35,407 bases of DNA from Anaeroglomus sp964550565. Its GTDB lineage: Bacteria > Planctomycetota > Phycisphaerae > Sedimentisphaerales > Anaerohalosphaeraceae. The translations under genes were made by a program, and so were the position numbers. The notes beneath the pieces were generated by a model. It ran no database searches and was not told the origin of the DNA. It worked only from the letters and a program-made list of their open reading frames with translations. The stretch spans positions 1 through 35,407 of the forward strand of contig CAZKAI010000041.1 of NCBI GenBank assembly GCA_964550565.1, read 5' to 3'. Shown piece by piece: positions 19,007 to 27,899 of the stretch (position 1 is the stretch's first letter; each line of letters starts with the position of its first letter).

Positions 19007-19330
19007 TTAATCGGGATTGACTGATATACGTTTTTTTATCGTACTTACATCGGTTTTCATTGAGGAAACATCTCGTTTTGTTGCGGATATATCGGCTTGC
19101 AGGGAATACATGCCGTCCTGCATCAGGGATAGATTCTTTTGTATTTCGACCATTTGCTCTCCATCGTTATGGCCAGAGGAAGCCATGCCCCTCTTTAACT
19201 CGCTGATTTGAATTAAAATTATACTGACACAAACAATTGAAAAAACCGTAAGCAGAGTCTTGACTGGATACTGCGCAGATATTTTATTTTCCCAATTTTT
19301 GATGGTCGCTATGAGCGTTCTGGATTTCAT
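19007..19330 (-). CDS. Small single-helix membrane protein with coiled coil
   Basis: I do not recognise a family. The 107-residue protein has a short basic cytoplasmic N-terminus, one membrane helix at about 22-43, and a polar C-terminal half (about 55-102). That half is rich in regularly spaced Leu, Met, Ile and Val among charged residues and probably forms a coiled coil. AAAGGAG stands just before the ATG, which argues that it is real despite its size. It converges on the tRNA with four bases between them and is divergent from the Gly/Gln-rich exported protein 277 bases away. Confidence 0.7.
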   Translation of the reverse strand: MKSRTLIATIKNWENKISAQYPVKTLLTVFSIVCVSIILIQISELKRGMASSGHNDGEQMVEIQKNLSLMQDGMYSLQADISATKRDVSSMKTDVSTIKKRISVNPD

Positions 19331-19496
19331 ATTACTCCTTTCCTGTGATGATTATCGATTGGTTATCATTTTAAATTAGAGGCATTACACCTTTTTATAC
19401 TACCATTTACAGGCCATGCTGTCATGTCTAATTCTTTAAATAGTTTGATTCTTAGATATTTTACTCAATATATGGACCAATCTTATCATGTTTCGT

Positions 19497-19526
19497 TTGA
19501 ATATATTAAATTTTTTGCAATATTAT
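19497..19526 (+). promoter_or_regulatory. Candidate promoter for the Gly/Gln-rich exported protein
   Basis: TTGAAT (19497-19502), an 18-base spacer and TATTAT (19521-19526) sit about 80 bases before the chosen start. The surrounding spacer 19331-19607 is AT-rich and otherwise shows no gene I trust. Confidence 0.4.
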
Positions 19527-19607
19527 GGGACAATACAGCGTCTTTTCCTGAACGATTCGTTTTTAACCCTATTATTATTTCAATTTTACACAGAAAGGAT
19601 TGGACCT

Positions 19608-20204
19608 ATGTTGATGAATCGGAAAATGATGTTGGTAGTCGTAAGTCTCTTATTGGCAACTGTTTCGATACCGTTTATCTGGGCGGCCGGCAATCAGGGG
19701 CAACCTCCGGCTCAGGGTGGTTTTGGCGGCGGCCAGGGCGGACAACGAGGTCAGGGCGGCCAGGGCGGTCAGATTGACTTTCAGGCTCGTATGCTTGAAA
19801 TGGCCAAGACCCAGTTGAATGCCACCGATGCCGAATGGGCCAAGATTGAACCCCCGCTCAAGAAAGTCATGACGTTGTCCAACCAGGCCAATGCCCGTGG
19901 ATTGGGTATGGGAATGGCCGGACGCGGCAGCCGTCAGGGTGGTCAGGGTCAAGGCCAGGGCGGACAAGCACCGGATCAGCAGCCTGCCAGAGAGCAGACT
20001 GAAGTTCAGAAGGCTTCAGCCGCGCTGACCGAAGTCTTGCAGAATGAATCTGCGACTGCCGAAGAAGTGACGGCCAAATTGACAGCGCTGAGGACCGCTA
20101 AAGAAGCCGCTCAGAAAGAACTGGCTGCAGCTCAGGCAGAACTCAAAAAGACGGTCAATGTACGTCAGGAAGCCAGACTTGTTCTGATGGGGATGCTGAA
20201 CTAA
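19608..20204 (+). CDS. Small exported Gly/Gln-rich helical protein
   Basis: This 198-residue protein starts with a signal peptide (about residues 1-27, ending near IWAAG), followed by a Gly/Gln-rich linker of GGQ/GGQRGQ repeats (about 28-55). A helical region (56-90) comes next, then a second Gly/Gln/Arg-rich stretch (95-125) and a long amphipathic Ala/Lys/Glu/Gln helix pair (130-198). The layout, with ELKKTVNVRQEARLVLMGML at the end, recalls Spy/CpxP-like periplasmic helical proteins, but the LTxxQ motifs are not clear, so this is a weak suggestion. I chose the ATG at 19608 because AAAGGA lies eight bases upstream and the signal peptide begins there; the frame is open 40 codons further without a signal. 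It ends just before a strong terminator. Confidence 0.75.
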   Translation: MLMNRKMMLVVVSLLLATVSIPFIWAAGNQGQPPAQGGFGGGQGGQRGQGGQGGQIDFQARMLEMAKTQLNATDAEWAKIEPPLKKVMTLSNQANARGLGMGMAGRGSRQGGQGQGQGGQAPDQQPAREQTEVQKASAALTEVLQNESATAEEVTAKLTALRTAKEAAQKELAAAQAELKKTVNVRQEARLVLMGMLN

Positions 20205-20251
20205 TTTCACCGCTGCGTGAATACGGGCAAGACTCCGTTTTATGAGAAATA

Positions 20252-20284
20252 AAAAGGCCTGCGGTTTAATATCGCAGGCCTTTT
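20252..20284. terminator. Bidirectional rho-independent terminator
   Basis: A 12-bp stem, AAAAGGCCTGCG (20252-20263) with CGCAGGCCTTTT (20273-20284), encloses a 9-base loop. With A residues on one side and T residues on the other it can end both the plus-strand exported-protein transcript and the minus-strand car operon. Confidence 0.9.
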
Positions 20285-20297
20285 CTATTGCCAGATA

Positions 20298-21437
20298 CTA
20301 TTTTTTTACCTTTTTGGATTTGTCCATCCAGTCGGTAAACTGTTTAAACAGGTATTGTGAATCATGCGGACCGGGAGAGGCTTCCGGGTGATACTGGACT
20401 GAAAATGCCTTGAGTTTTTTGCACCGAAGTCCCTCCAGCGTATTGTCATTAAGATTCATGTGCGTCAATTCGACGTTTTTATCTTTGAGCGAATTAATAT
20501 CGACGCAGAAGCCGTGATTCTGGCTGGTGATTTCGATTTTCCCGGTTTCGAGATTCTTGACCGGGTGGTTGGCGCCGCGATGGCCGAATTTAAGCTTGTA
20601 GGTCGTGCCACCAAGAGCCAGTCCCAGAAGCTGGTGGCCCAGACAGATGCCGAAAATGGGTACTTTGCCCAGCAGACCGCGGATGGCATCGATGGCATAG
20701 GTTACCGCAGCGGGGTCGCCGGGGCCGTTGCTGAGAAAGACGCCGTCGGGCTTCTTTTTGAGTATCTGGGCCGCCGTGGTATCGGCAGGAACCACTTCCA
20801 CTTTGCAGCCATGCGAAATCAGCAGTCTCAGGATGTTTTGTTTGATGCCAAAATCGTAAGCGATAACCTTGTATTTGGGCTTGGGTTTGCACTCAAGGCC
20901 GGTAAGCACATCCACCACGCCTTGGGTCCACGCATAGGACTTGCCGAGGGTGACATTCTGAACAATATCGCGCCCGACCAGACCGGGGTAGGCATCCAGT
21001 TTTTTCTTGAGCTTATTGACATCCAGTTCGGAAGAGGAGATGATTCCACGCATGGCACCCTGAGTCCGGATATGGCGAACCAGCTTGCGGGTATCAATGC
21101 CTTCCAGACCGACAACATTATTTTCTTTCAGGTAATCGCTGAATGTTTTCTCATCCCGCCAGTTGCTGGGGAAGGGGCAATTTTCCTTGACAATAAAGCC
21201 CGAACAGAACAGTTTGCGTGACTCCCAGTCATCGGTGCTGGTGCCGTAATTGCCTATCATTGGATAGGTCATCGTTAAAATCTGTTCGAAGTAGGACGGG
21301 TCCGTCGTAATTTCCTGATAGCCTGTCATCGAGGTATTGAACACGACCTCGCCGACGGCGGTCCCTTTGGCGCCAAAAGACCGGCCGGTAAATATCGTGC
21401 CGTCTTCCAGCAGTAAAATTGCTTTGTTATTCGACAT
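20298..21437 (-). CDS. carA: Carbamoyl-phosphate synthase small (glutaminase) subunit
   Basis: CarA hydrolyses glutamine and channels the ammonia to CarB to make carbamoyl phosphate for arginine and pyrimidines. The 379-residue length is normal. The N-terminal CarA domain (1-150) is followed by a class I glutamine amidotransferase domain with the triad Cys265 (GICLGHQLLG), His350 and Glu352 (QYHPEASPGPHD). SNGPGDP at 236-242 is the oxyanion-hole segment. The start codon lies only three bases after the stop of the upstream carB, and its AGGAAG ribosome site is inside the end of that gene, so translation is coupled. It is the last gene of the minus-strand cluster and the only carA seen for two carB genes. 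Confidence 0.97.
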   Translation of the reverse strand: MSNNKAILLLEDGTIFTGRSFGAKGTAVGEVVFNTSMTGYQEITTDPSYFEQILTMTYPMIGNYGTSTDDWESRKLFCSGFIVKENCPFPSNWRDEKTFSDYLKENNVVGLEGIDTRKLVRHIRTQGAMRGIISSSELDVNKLKKKLDAYPGLVGRDIVQNVTLGKSYAWTQGVVDVLTGLECKPKPKYKVIAYDFGIKQNILRLLISHGCKVEVVPADTTAAQILKKKPDGVFLSNGPGDPAAVTYAIDAIRGLLGKVPIFGICLGHQLLGLALGGTTYKLKFGHRGANHPVKNLETGKIEITSQNHGFCVDINSLKDKNVELTHMNLNDNTLEGLRCKKLKAFSVQYHPEASPGPHDSQYLFKQFTDWMDKSKKVKK

Positions 21438-21440
21438 AAA

Positions 21441-24400
21441 TTACTTCCTGTAATAGGCTTGAATCGATTTGACCGTCAGTTTTTCGTTTTGCAGGGCTTC
21501 AATGGCACGAGCCGCCGCAAGACCGCCGCGAATGGTTGTAATATACGGAATCTGCCGATCCAGGGCTGTACGGCGGATCGGGAAAGAATCCCGGATGGTC
21601 TGTTCACCGACGGTGGTATTGACAATCAATTCGATCTGGTTATTAATCATCAGGTCAACCACATTGGGGCGACCCTCAATCATCTTGCGTACAAATTCCG
21701 AAGGAATATTGTTTTTAATCAATTCGATACAGGTACCTTTGGTGGCCAGTATTTTGAAGCCCAGTTCGTGGAGCTTTCGTGCCATTTGCACGGCACGCGG
21801 TTTGTCCGCATCTCGCACGCTGATAAACACGGTACCCTTCGTGGGCAGATTGCAGCCGGCAGCAATCTGGGATTTGGCATAGGCAACGCCATAGTCATCG
21901 GAAATGCCCATGACTTCGCCGGTAGACAGCATTTCGGGACCGAGAATGACATCGGCGCCCTGAAACTTCAGGAACGGGAAAACCGCTTCCTTGACAGCGT
22001 AATGCTTCCGTGAGACCTCCTCGGTAAAGCCGAGCTGCTGGAGGGTCATTCCGGCCTGGATTTTGGCGGCCAGCTTGGCCAGCGGAACACCAATGGCCTT
22101 GCTGACGAATGGAATCGTCCGGGATGCACGCGGATTGACTTCGAGAATATAGACCTTATCCTCCTTAATGGCAAACTGAATATTGATAAGGCCTTTGACT
22201 TGCAGTTCCAGTGCCAGCAGCCGCGTTTGGCGTTTGACTTCGGCGATGGTTTCCGGCTTAAGTGTTACCGGAGGCAGAAAGCAGGCACTGTCGCCGGAGT
22301 GAATCCCGGCTTCTTCGATGTGCTCCATGACACCGCCAATCACGACGGTCTGGCCGTCACAGATGGCATCGACATCCAGTTCGGTTGCATCATCGAGAAA
22401 CTTGTCGATCAGGATGGGATGTTCGCCGGATACTTCGAGAGCCTCATCGACACAGGCCTTCAGAGACGACTCATCGTAAACGATATCCATTGCCCGCCCG
22501 CCCAGGACAAAGGAGGGGCGAACCAGCAGCGGATATCCCAGCTTTTGGGCCACTTTCAGCGTTTCTTCATAACTGGTGGCCGTGCCGCTGAAAGGCTGGA
22601 GCAGATTCAGTTTCTCCACCAGCTTATTAAATAACTTGCGGTCTTCAGCGATTTCGATGCTGCGGGGCGATGTACCGATAATCGGAACACCGGCCTTGTG
22701 AAGTGATTTTGACAACTTCAGGGGTGTTTGTCCGCCAAACTGCACAATGACACCATCCGGTTTTTCCGTGTCGATAATCGACATCACATCTTCATACGTC
22801 AGCGGTTCAAAGTACAGCCGGTCCGACGTGTCATAATCGGTCGATACTGTTTCCGGATTGCAGTTGACCATAATCGATTCGATGCCGATTTCATCCAGTG
22901 CAAAGGCCGCATGCACGCAGCAATAATCAAACTCGATGCCCTGGCCGATACGGTTGGGGCCCCCTCCGAGAATCATAATCTTGCGGCGTGTAGTCGGGTT
23001 GGCTTCGCATTCCGCTTCAAAGGTTGAATACAGGTACGGCGTTGAGGCTTCAAATTCCGCGCCGCAGGTATCGACCATTTTATAGACGGCTTTGATGCCC
23101 GCTTCCAGACGTTTTTTGCGAATCAGGGTTTCTTCAACACCGAATTTCATCGCCATGTACTTATCGCTGAATCCGGCTTCTTTGGCCTGACGAAGCATTT
23201 CATTGGATACCTTGTCCAGGCCGGCCGAGAACAGATTCTTTTCCATTTCGACGAGGTCTTTGATGTGATTCAAAAACCAGGGATCTATATGGGTCAGCTC
23301 AAAGAGATCTTCGGTGGTATATTTCCGGCGATAGGCTTCCGCAACATACCATAATTTATCCCAGTAATTTTTCCGCAGCCGTTCCTGCAACTGGTCGTCA
23401 TTCAGCCCCGGTTTGATATGGCGGGCATCCAGTGAATACCGGTCAATTTCAAGCGACCGAATGGCTTTCTGGAATGCTTCCTTGAAGGTTCGGCCAATGG
23501 CCATTGCTTCACCGACCGATTTCATCTGAACGGTCAGTTCCGGGCTGGTCTGAGGGAATTTCTCAAAGGTAAACCGCGGCCACTTGACGACGACATAGTC
23601 AATGGTCGGTTCGAAACAGGCCGGGGTCTTTTTGGTAATGTCGTTGGGTATTTCATCGAGGGTATAACCAACCGCCAGAAGTGAAGCAATTTTAGCAATC
23701 GGAAAACCGGTGGCCTTGGAGGCCAGGGCCGAGCTGCGGGATACACGGGGATTCATCTCAATGACATACAGCTTGCCGTTTTTGGGATTGACCGCAAACT
23801 GGATGTTCGAACCGCCGGTTTCAACACCGATGGCGCGGATGATTTTCAGTGCCGCATCACGCATGACCTGATATTCCTTGTCCGACAGTGTCTGGGCCGG
23901 TGCGACGGTAATGCTGTCGCCGGTATGGATACCCATCGGGTCAAGGTTCTCAATCGAGCAGACGATAACCACATTGTCCTTGCGGTCACGCATGACTTCC
24001 AGTTCATACTCTTTCCAGCCGACAACGGATTCTTCGACCAGAATCTGGCGTTTGGGGCTGAGGTCCAGGCCCCATTGCACCATCCGTTTGTATTCATCGA
24101 GATTGTAAGCCACGTTGCCGCCCATCCCGCCAAGTGTATAGGAAGGACGGATAATCAGCGGAAAACCGATCTGCTCCATGACTTTCATAGCTTCATCAAC
24201 AGAATGGGCAAAGCCGCTTTTGGGGACGTCCAGGCCGACGTCCTGGACGATCTTTTTAAAGCGGTCGCGTTCTTCGGCTTTTTTGATGGCCTGCAGGTCG
24301 GCTCCGAGGAGTCTGACTTTATACTTTTTCAAGACTCCCATTTCCGCCAGTGCCACAGCGGTATTCAGGCCAGTCTGTCCGCCAAGCGTCGGCAGCAGGC

Positions 24401-24653
24401 TGTCAGGGCGCTCCTTTTCAATAATTTTGGCCACCATCTCCGGAGTAATCGGCTCAATGTAGGTCTTGTTCGCCATTTCCGGGTCGGTCATAATGGTCGC
24501 AGGATTGCTATTGACCAGGATCACCTGATAGCCTTCCTTACGGAGCACTTTGCAGGCCTGTGCACCGGAATAGTCAAATTCACAGCCCTGACCGATGACA
24601 ATGGGTCCTGAACCGATAATCAGAATTTTTTTTATGGATTTATCTTTCGGCAC
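21441..24653 (-). CDS. carB: Carbamoyl-phosphate synthase large subunit, copy 2 (carA-proximal)
   Basis: This 1070-residue subunit has two ATP-grasp halves, an oligomerisation domain and a C-terminal MGS-type regulatory domain, as in E. coli CarB. The first half keeps the nucleotide loop GGMGGN, the catalytic His in IHTGDSITVAPAQ and the metal site EMNPRVSRSS. The second half keeps GGRAMD, IHSGDSACFLPP and LEVNPRASRT. The regulatory domain (about 940-1070) has TKGT and INxT-like NTTVGEQ, close to the UMP/IMP-binding E. coli pattern HGT...NTTSG. The start is GTG with AAGGAT upstream, 11 bases after the stop of the first carB. Its tight coupling to carA suggests that this is the standard partner. 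Confidence 0.96.
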   Translation of the reverse strand: MPKDKSIKKILIIGSGPIVIGQGCEFDYSGAQACKVLRKEGYQVILVNSNPATIMTDPEMANKTYIEPITPEMVAKIIEKERPDSLLPTLGGQTGLNTAVALAEMGVLKKYKVRLLGADLQAIKKAEERDRFKKIVQDVGLDVPKSGFAHSVDEAMKVMEQIGFPLIIRPSYTLGGMGGNVAYNLDEYKRMVQWGLDLSPKRQILVEESVVGWKEYELEVMRDRKDNVVIVCSIENLDPMGIHTGDSITVAPAQTLSDKEYQVMRDAALKIIRAIGVETGGSNIQFAVNPKNGKLYVIEMNPRVSRSSALASKATGFPIAKIASLLAVGYTLDEIPNDITKKTPACFEPTIDYVVVKWPRFTFEKFPQTSPELTVQMKSVGEAMAIGRTFKEAFQKAIRSLEIDRYSLDARHIKPGLNDDQLQERLRKNYWDKLWYVAEAYRRKYTTEDLFELTHIDPWFLNHIKDLVEMEKNLFSAGLDKVSNEMLRQAKEAGFSDKYMAMKFGVEETLIRKKRLEAGIKAVYKMVDTCGAEFEASTPYLYSTFEAECEANPTTRRKIMILGGGPNRIGQGIEFDYCCVHAAFALDEIGIESIMVNCNPETVSTDYDTSDRLYFEPLTYEDVMSIIDTEKPDGVIVQFGGQTPLKLSKSLHKAGVPIIGTSPRSIEIAEDRKLFNKLVEKLNLLQPFSGTATSYEETLKVAQKLGYPLLVRPSFVLGGRAMDIVYDESSLKACVDEALEVSGEHPILIDKFLDDATELDVDAICDGQTVVIGGVMEHIEEAGIHSGDSACFLPPVTLKPETIAEVKRQTRLLALELQVKGLINIQFAIKEDKVYILEVNPRASRTIPFVSKAIGVPLAKLAAKIQAGMTLQQLGFTEEVSRKHYAVKEAVFPFLKFQGADVILGPEMLSTGEVMGISDDYGVAYAKSQIAAGCNLPTKGTVFISVRDADKPRAVQMARKLHELGFKILATKGTCIELIKNNIPSEFVRKMIEGRPNVVDLMINNQIELIVNTTVGEQTIRDSFPIRRTALDRQIPYITTIRGGLAAARAIEALQNEKLTVKSIQAYYRK

Positions 24654-24664
24654 TCGTTTTATCC

Positions 24665-27600
24665 TTATCCAATTTCCTTATGATATTGCTGCAGCGATTT
24701 GACATCGCGTTGTTTTTCTTTGCACGCCAATATGCCTCTTGCCGCCGCCAGTGCCGCCGCAGTCGTCGTCACATACGGAACCTTATATTTGATTGAGGCT
24801 TTACGTATATACGAATCATCATGGCTGCTTTGTTTGCCGGCCGGGGTATTAATCACCATTTTAATTTCACCGTTCATAATACTGTCGAGGATATTGGGGC
24901 GGCCCTCATGAAGCTTCAATACTTTTTCAGCTTCGATTCCCTGCTCCGTCAGGAAAAGATATGTGCCTTCGGTTGCAATAATATCCAGACCCGCTTTCTT
25001 AAGTACCCTGGCCGGCTCAAGAATTTCGCTGCGGTCTTTCTGGGCCACTGAAATCAACACCTTGCCCGTCAGGGGCAGGAATTGCTGTGCGGCCTCCTGG
25101 GACTTATAAAATGCCAGTCCCGACGAATCGGCCATACCGAGCACTTCACCGGTGGATCGCATCTCCGGCCCCAGAATCGGGTCCACTTCAGGAAACATAT
25201 TGAATGGGAAGACAGCTTCTTTGACGCCATAATGCGAGATCTTTTTCCGTGAAGGCGATATTTCCGACAGCTTTTTGCCCATCATCAACTGGGTTGCAAT
25301 CTGGACCATCTGGATATTGCATACCTTGGATACGAGGGGCACCGTTCGTGAAGCCCGGGGATTGGCCTCGAGAATATACACATTGTCGCCGGCAATGGCG
25401 TATTGAATATTAATCAGGCCGCAGACTTTGAGTTCCCCAGCGATTTTGCGGGTATAGTCTTCAATCGTCTTCAGGTGCTGAGGCGGAATCGACACCGGCG
25501 GCAGGACGCAGGCCGAGTCGCCGGAGTGAATGCCGGCCAGTTCGATATGTTCCATGACAGCGGGAATAAAAGCGTCTTTGCCGTCGGAGATGGCGTCCGC
25601 TTCGACTTCGAGGGCATGTTCGAGGAATTTATCAATCAAAATCGGACGATCCGGGGAAATATCCACCGCGGCATTGACATAATGGGTCAGCATCTGTTCA
25701 TCATAGACGACTTCCATGCCCCGCCCGCCCAACACATACGAGGGACGAACCATCAGAGGGTAGCCGATTTTCTTTGCAATGTCGAGGGCCTGTTCAAGGT
25801 TGGAAGCCATTCCCGATGCGGGCTGGGGGATCCCCAGTTTTTTGATGACCTTGCTGAAACGGTCGCGGTCTTCGGCCAAATCAATGGAATCGGTGGAGGT
25901 ACCCAGGATTCGCACTCCGGCCTGCTCGAGCTCTTTGCAGATATTCAGGGGAGTCTGTCCGCCAAACTGCACGATGACGCCTTCGGGCTTTTCCTTGTTG
26001 TAAATCTGCAGCACATCTTCAACCGTCAGCGGTTCAAAATAGAGCTTATCCGAGGTGTCATAGTCGGTGGAAACGGTTTCAGGATTGCAGTTGACCATGA
26101 TGGTTTCATAGCCCATGTCACGCAGTGCAAATGCCGCATGAACACAGCAGTAATCAAATTCAATGCCCTGTCCGATACGATTGGGGCCGCCGCCGAGAAC
26201 CATGATTTTCTTACGAGTGCTGACGGCAACTTTGTCGGGGGCGTTATAGGTCGAATAATAATAAGCTGCATTTTCAACGCCGCTGACCGGAACCGGCTCC
26301 CAGGCTTCCATGACGCCGGTGGCCTTGCGTTTCTGGAAAATATCTATTTCCGGGATGCCCAGCAGTTTGGCAAGATATTTATCCGCAAATCCATCTTTTT
26401 TAGCCTGTTTAAGCAGTGCATCAGGCAGCGTTTTGCCTTTGTATTGCAGGATCTGTTCTTCCAGTTCGACCAGTTCTTTCATCTGCTGGATAAACCAGGC
26501 CTTGATATAGGTCTTGGCTTGAAGGGCTTCCACCGTTGCCCCCTTGCGGAGGGCTTCATACATGATGAACTGCCGTTCGCTGGTGGGATAAGCAAGCATA
26601 TTCATCAGCTCATCGAGCGTTTTTTTGTTGAAATCTTTGGCAAAGCCCAGCCCGTGCCGACCGCTTTCGAGAGAACGGATGGCTTTTTGCATGGCTTCTT
26701 TATAATTTTTGCCGATGCTCATGACTTCCCCGACGGCGCGCATCTGGGTACCGAGCTGGTCTTTAATGCCGCGGAATTTCTCAAAGGCCCAGCGAGCAAA
26801 CTTAATAACGACATATTCGCCGGACGGGGTATATTTTTCGAGCGTCCCATCCCGCCAATAGGGGATTTCGTCGAGCGTCAGGCCGCCGGCCAGCAGCGAA
26901 GAAACCATCGCAATCGGAAAGCCCGTTGCCTTGGACGCCAGCGCCGAAGAGCGGGATGTGCGGGGGTTGATTTCAATGACCACCACGCGCCCGTTTTTCG
27001 GGTTGTGGGCAAACTGGACATTGGTGCCGCCGATAACGCCGATGGCATCCACGATGGCATAGGAGTACTGCTGAAGTTTATCCTGGAGCGATTTTTCAAT
27101 GGTCAGCATGGGAGCGGCGCAGAATGAATCGCCGGTATGGACGCCCATCGCATCGATATTCTCGATAAAGCAGACGGTGATTTTCTGGCCTTTGGAATCA
27201 CGTACGACTTCCAGTTCGAGTTCTTCCCAGCCTTCGACCGATTCTTCAATCAGGACCTGGCCAACCAGACTGGCCGACAATCCGCGGCTGACGATGGTGC
27301 GGAACTCTTCAATATTATATACCAGCCCCCCGCCGGTGCCGCCCATGGTATAGGCAGGACGAATCACACAGGGCAGGCCAATCTTCTCGAGGATGCGTTC
27401 GGCATCTTCAAGATTGTAGGCGATTTCACTGCGCGGGGTATCGATCCCCAGGGAAGTCATCGTGTCTTTGAATATCTGACGGTCTTCGCCCCGCTCGATG
27501 GCGTCTTGTTTGACGCCAATAATCTGTACGCCGTATTTCTCAAGAATACCCTTTTTGGCAAGGTCCGAGGACAAGTTCAGGCCGGTCTGGCCGCCCAGGT

Positions 27601-27865
27601 TGGGCAGCAAGGCATCGGGGCGCTCTTTGGCGATAATCATTTCCAGCGACTTCACATTTAATGGTTCGATATAAGTCACATCTGCCATGCCCGGATCAGT
27701 CATAATGGTCGCCGGATTGGAATTGACCAGAACAATTTGGTATCCGAGTTTGCGCAGTGCTTTACAGGCCTGTGTGCCGGAATAATCGAATTCACAAGCC
27801 TGACCGATGATTATCGGGCCGGAGCCGATAATCAAAACTTTTTTGATGTCTGTACGTTTTGGCAT
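24665..27865 (-). CDS. carB: Carbamoyl-phosphate synthase large subunit, copy 1
   Basis: A second, full-length CarB of 1066 residues directly upstream of the other. Both ATP-grasp halves look functional: GGTGGG, VHTGDSFCAAPMLT and EINPRTSRSS in the first, GGRGME, IHSGDSACVLPP and LEANPRASRT in the second. It is not a recent duplicate. In the first 60 residues, the best-conserved part, I count 47 identities with its neighbour, and other regions differ more, including the inter-half region and the whole regulatory domain. There NTTVG is replaced by NTPAG and the following segment reads DDSYIRKASIKYKVPYVTT, so effector binding probably differs. AAGGAC precedes the ATG. It lies 34 bases after nadE. 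It could be an isozyme for arginine versus pyrimidines, sharing CarA, or could use free ammonia. Confidence 0.95.
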   Translation of the reverse strand: MPKRTDIKKVLIIGSGPIIIGQACEFDYSGTQACKALRKLGYQIVLVNSNPATIMTDPGMADVTYIEPLNVKSLEMIIAKERPDALLPNLGGQTGLNLSSDLAKKGILEKYGVQIIGVKQDAIERGEDRQIFKDTMTSLGIDTPRSEIAYNLEDAERILEKIGLPCVIRPAYTMGGTGGGLVYNIEEFRTIVSRGLSASLVGQVLIEESVEGWEELELEVVRDSKGQKITVCFIENIDAMGVHTGDSFCAAPMLTIEKSLQDKLQQYSYAIVDAIGVIGGTNVQFAHNPKNGRVVVIEINPRTSRSSALASKATGFPIAMVSSLLAGGLTLDEIPYWRDGTLEKYTPSGEYVVIKFARWAFEKFRGIKDQLGTQMRAVGEVMSIGKNYKEAMQKAIRSLESGRHGLGFAKDFNKKTLDELMNMLAYPTSERQFIMYEALRKGATVEALQAKTYIKAWFIQQMKELVELEEQILQYKGKTLPDALLKQAKKDGFADKYLAKLLGIPEIDIFQKRKATGVMEAWEPVPVSGVENAAYYYSTYNAPDKVAVSTRKKIMVLGGGPNRIGQGIEFDYCCVHAAFALRDMGYETIMVNCNPETVSTDYDTSDKLYFEPLTVEDVLQIYNKEKPEGVIVQFGGQTPLNICKELEQAGVRILGTSTDSIDLAEDRDRFSKVIKKLGIPQPASGMASNLEQALDIAKKIGYPLMVRPSYVLGGRGMEVVYDEQMLTHYVNAAVDISPDRPILIDKFLEHALEVEADAISDGKDAFIPAVMEHIELAGIHSGDSACVLPPVSIPPQHLKTIEDYTRKIAGELKVCGLINIQYAIAGDNVYILEANPRASRTVPLVSKVCNIQMVQIATQLMMGKKLSEISPSRKKISHYGVKEAVFPFNMFPEVDPILGPEMRSTGEVLGMADSSGLAFYKSQEAAQQFLPLTGKVLISVAQKDRSEILEPARVLKKAGLDIIATEGTYLFLTEQGIEAEKVLKLHEGRPNILDSIMNGEIKMVINTPAGKQSSHDDSYIRKASIKYKVPYVTTTAAALAAARGILACKEKQRDVKSLQQYHKEIG

Positions 27866-27899
27866 TGTCCAGTGTCCTTCATGCTAAGTTCTTCATTCT

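Noticed and set aside
18929..19330. tRNA-Arg as an attachment site of an integrated element
   Set aside because: I found no integrase gene, no obvious direct repeat of the tRNA 3' end downstream and no foreign gene content; the following genes appear to be ordinary chromosomal genes.
19424..19777. Open frame overlapping the start of the Gly/Gln-rich exported protein
   Set aside because: It has no ribosome site and no coherent composition, and it overlaps the better frame that has a signal peptide and AAAGGA upstream.
25403..27127. Long open frame on the plus strand opposite the first carB
   Set aside because: It mirrors a conserved gene and has no recognisable motif; a by-product of codon bias.
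21441..27865. One of the two carB genes being a pseudogene or assembly duplication
   Set aside because: Both frames are complete with intact catalytic motifs, and their sequences differ throughout, so neither decay nor a duplicated assembly segment fits.
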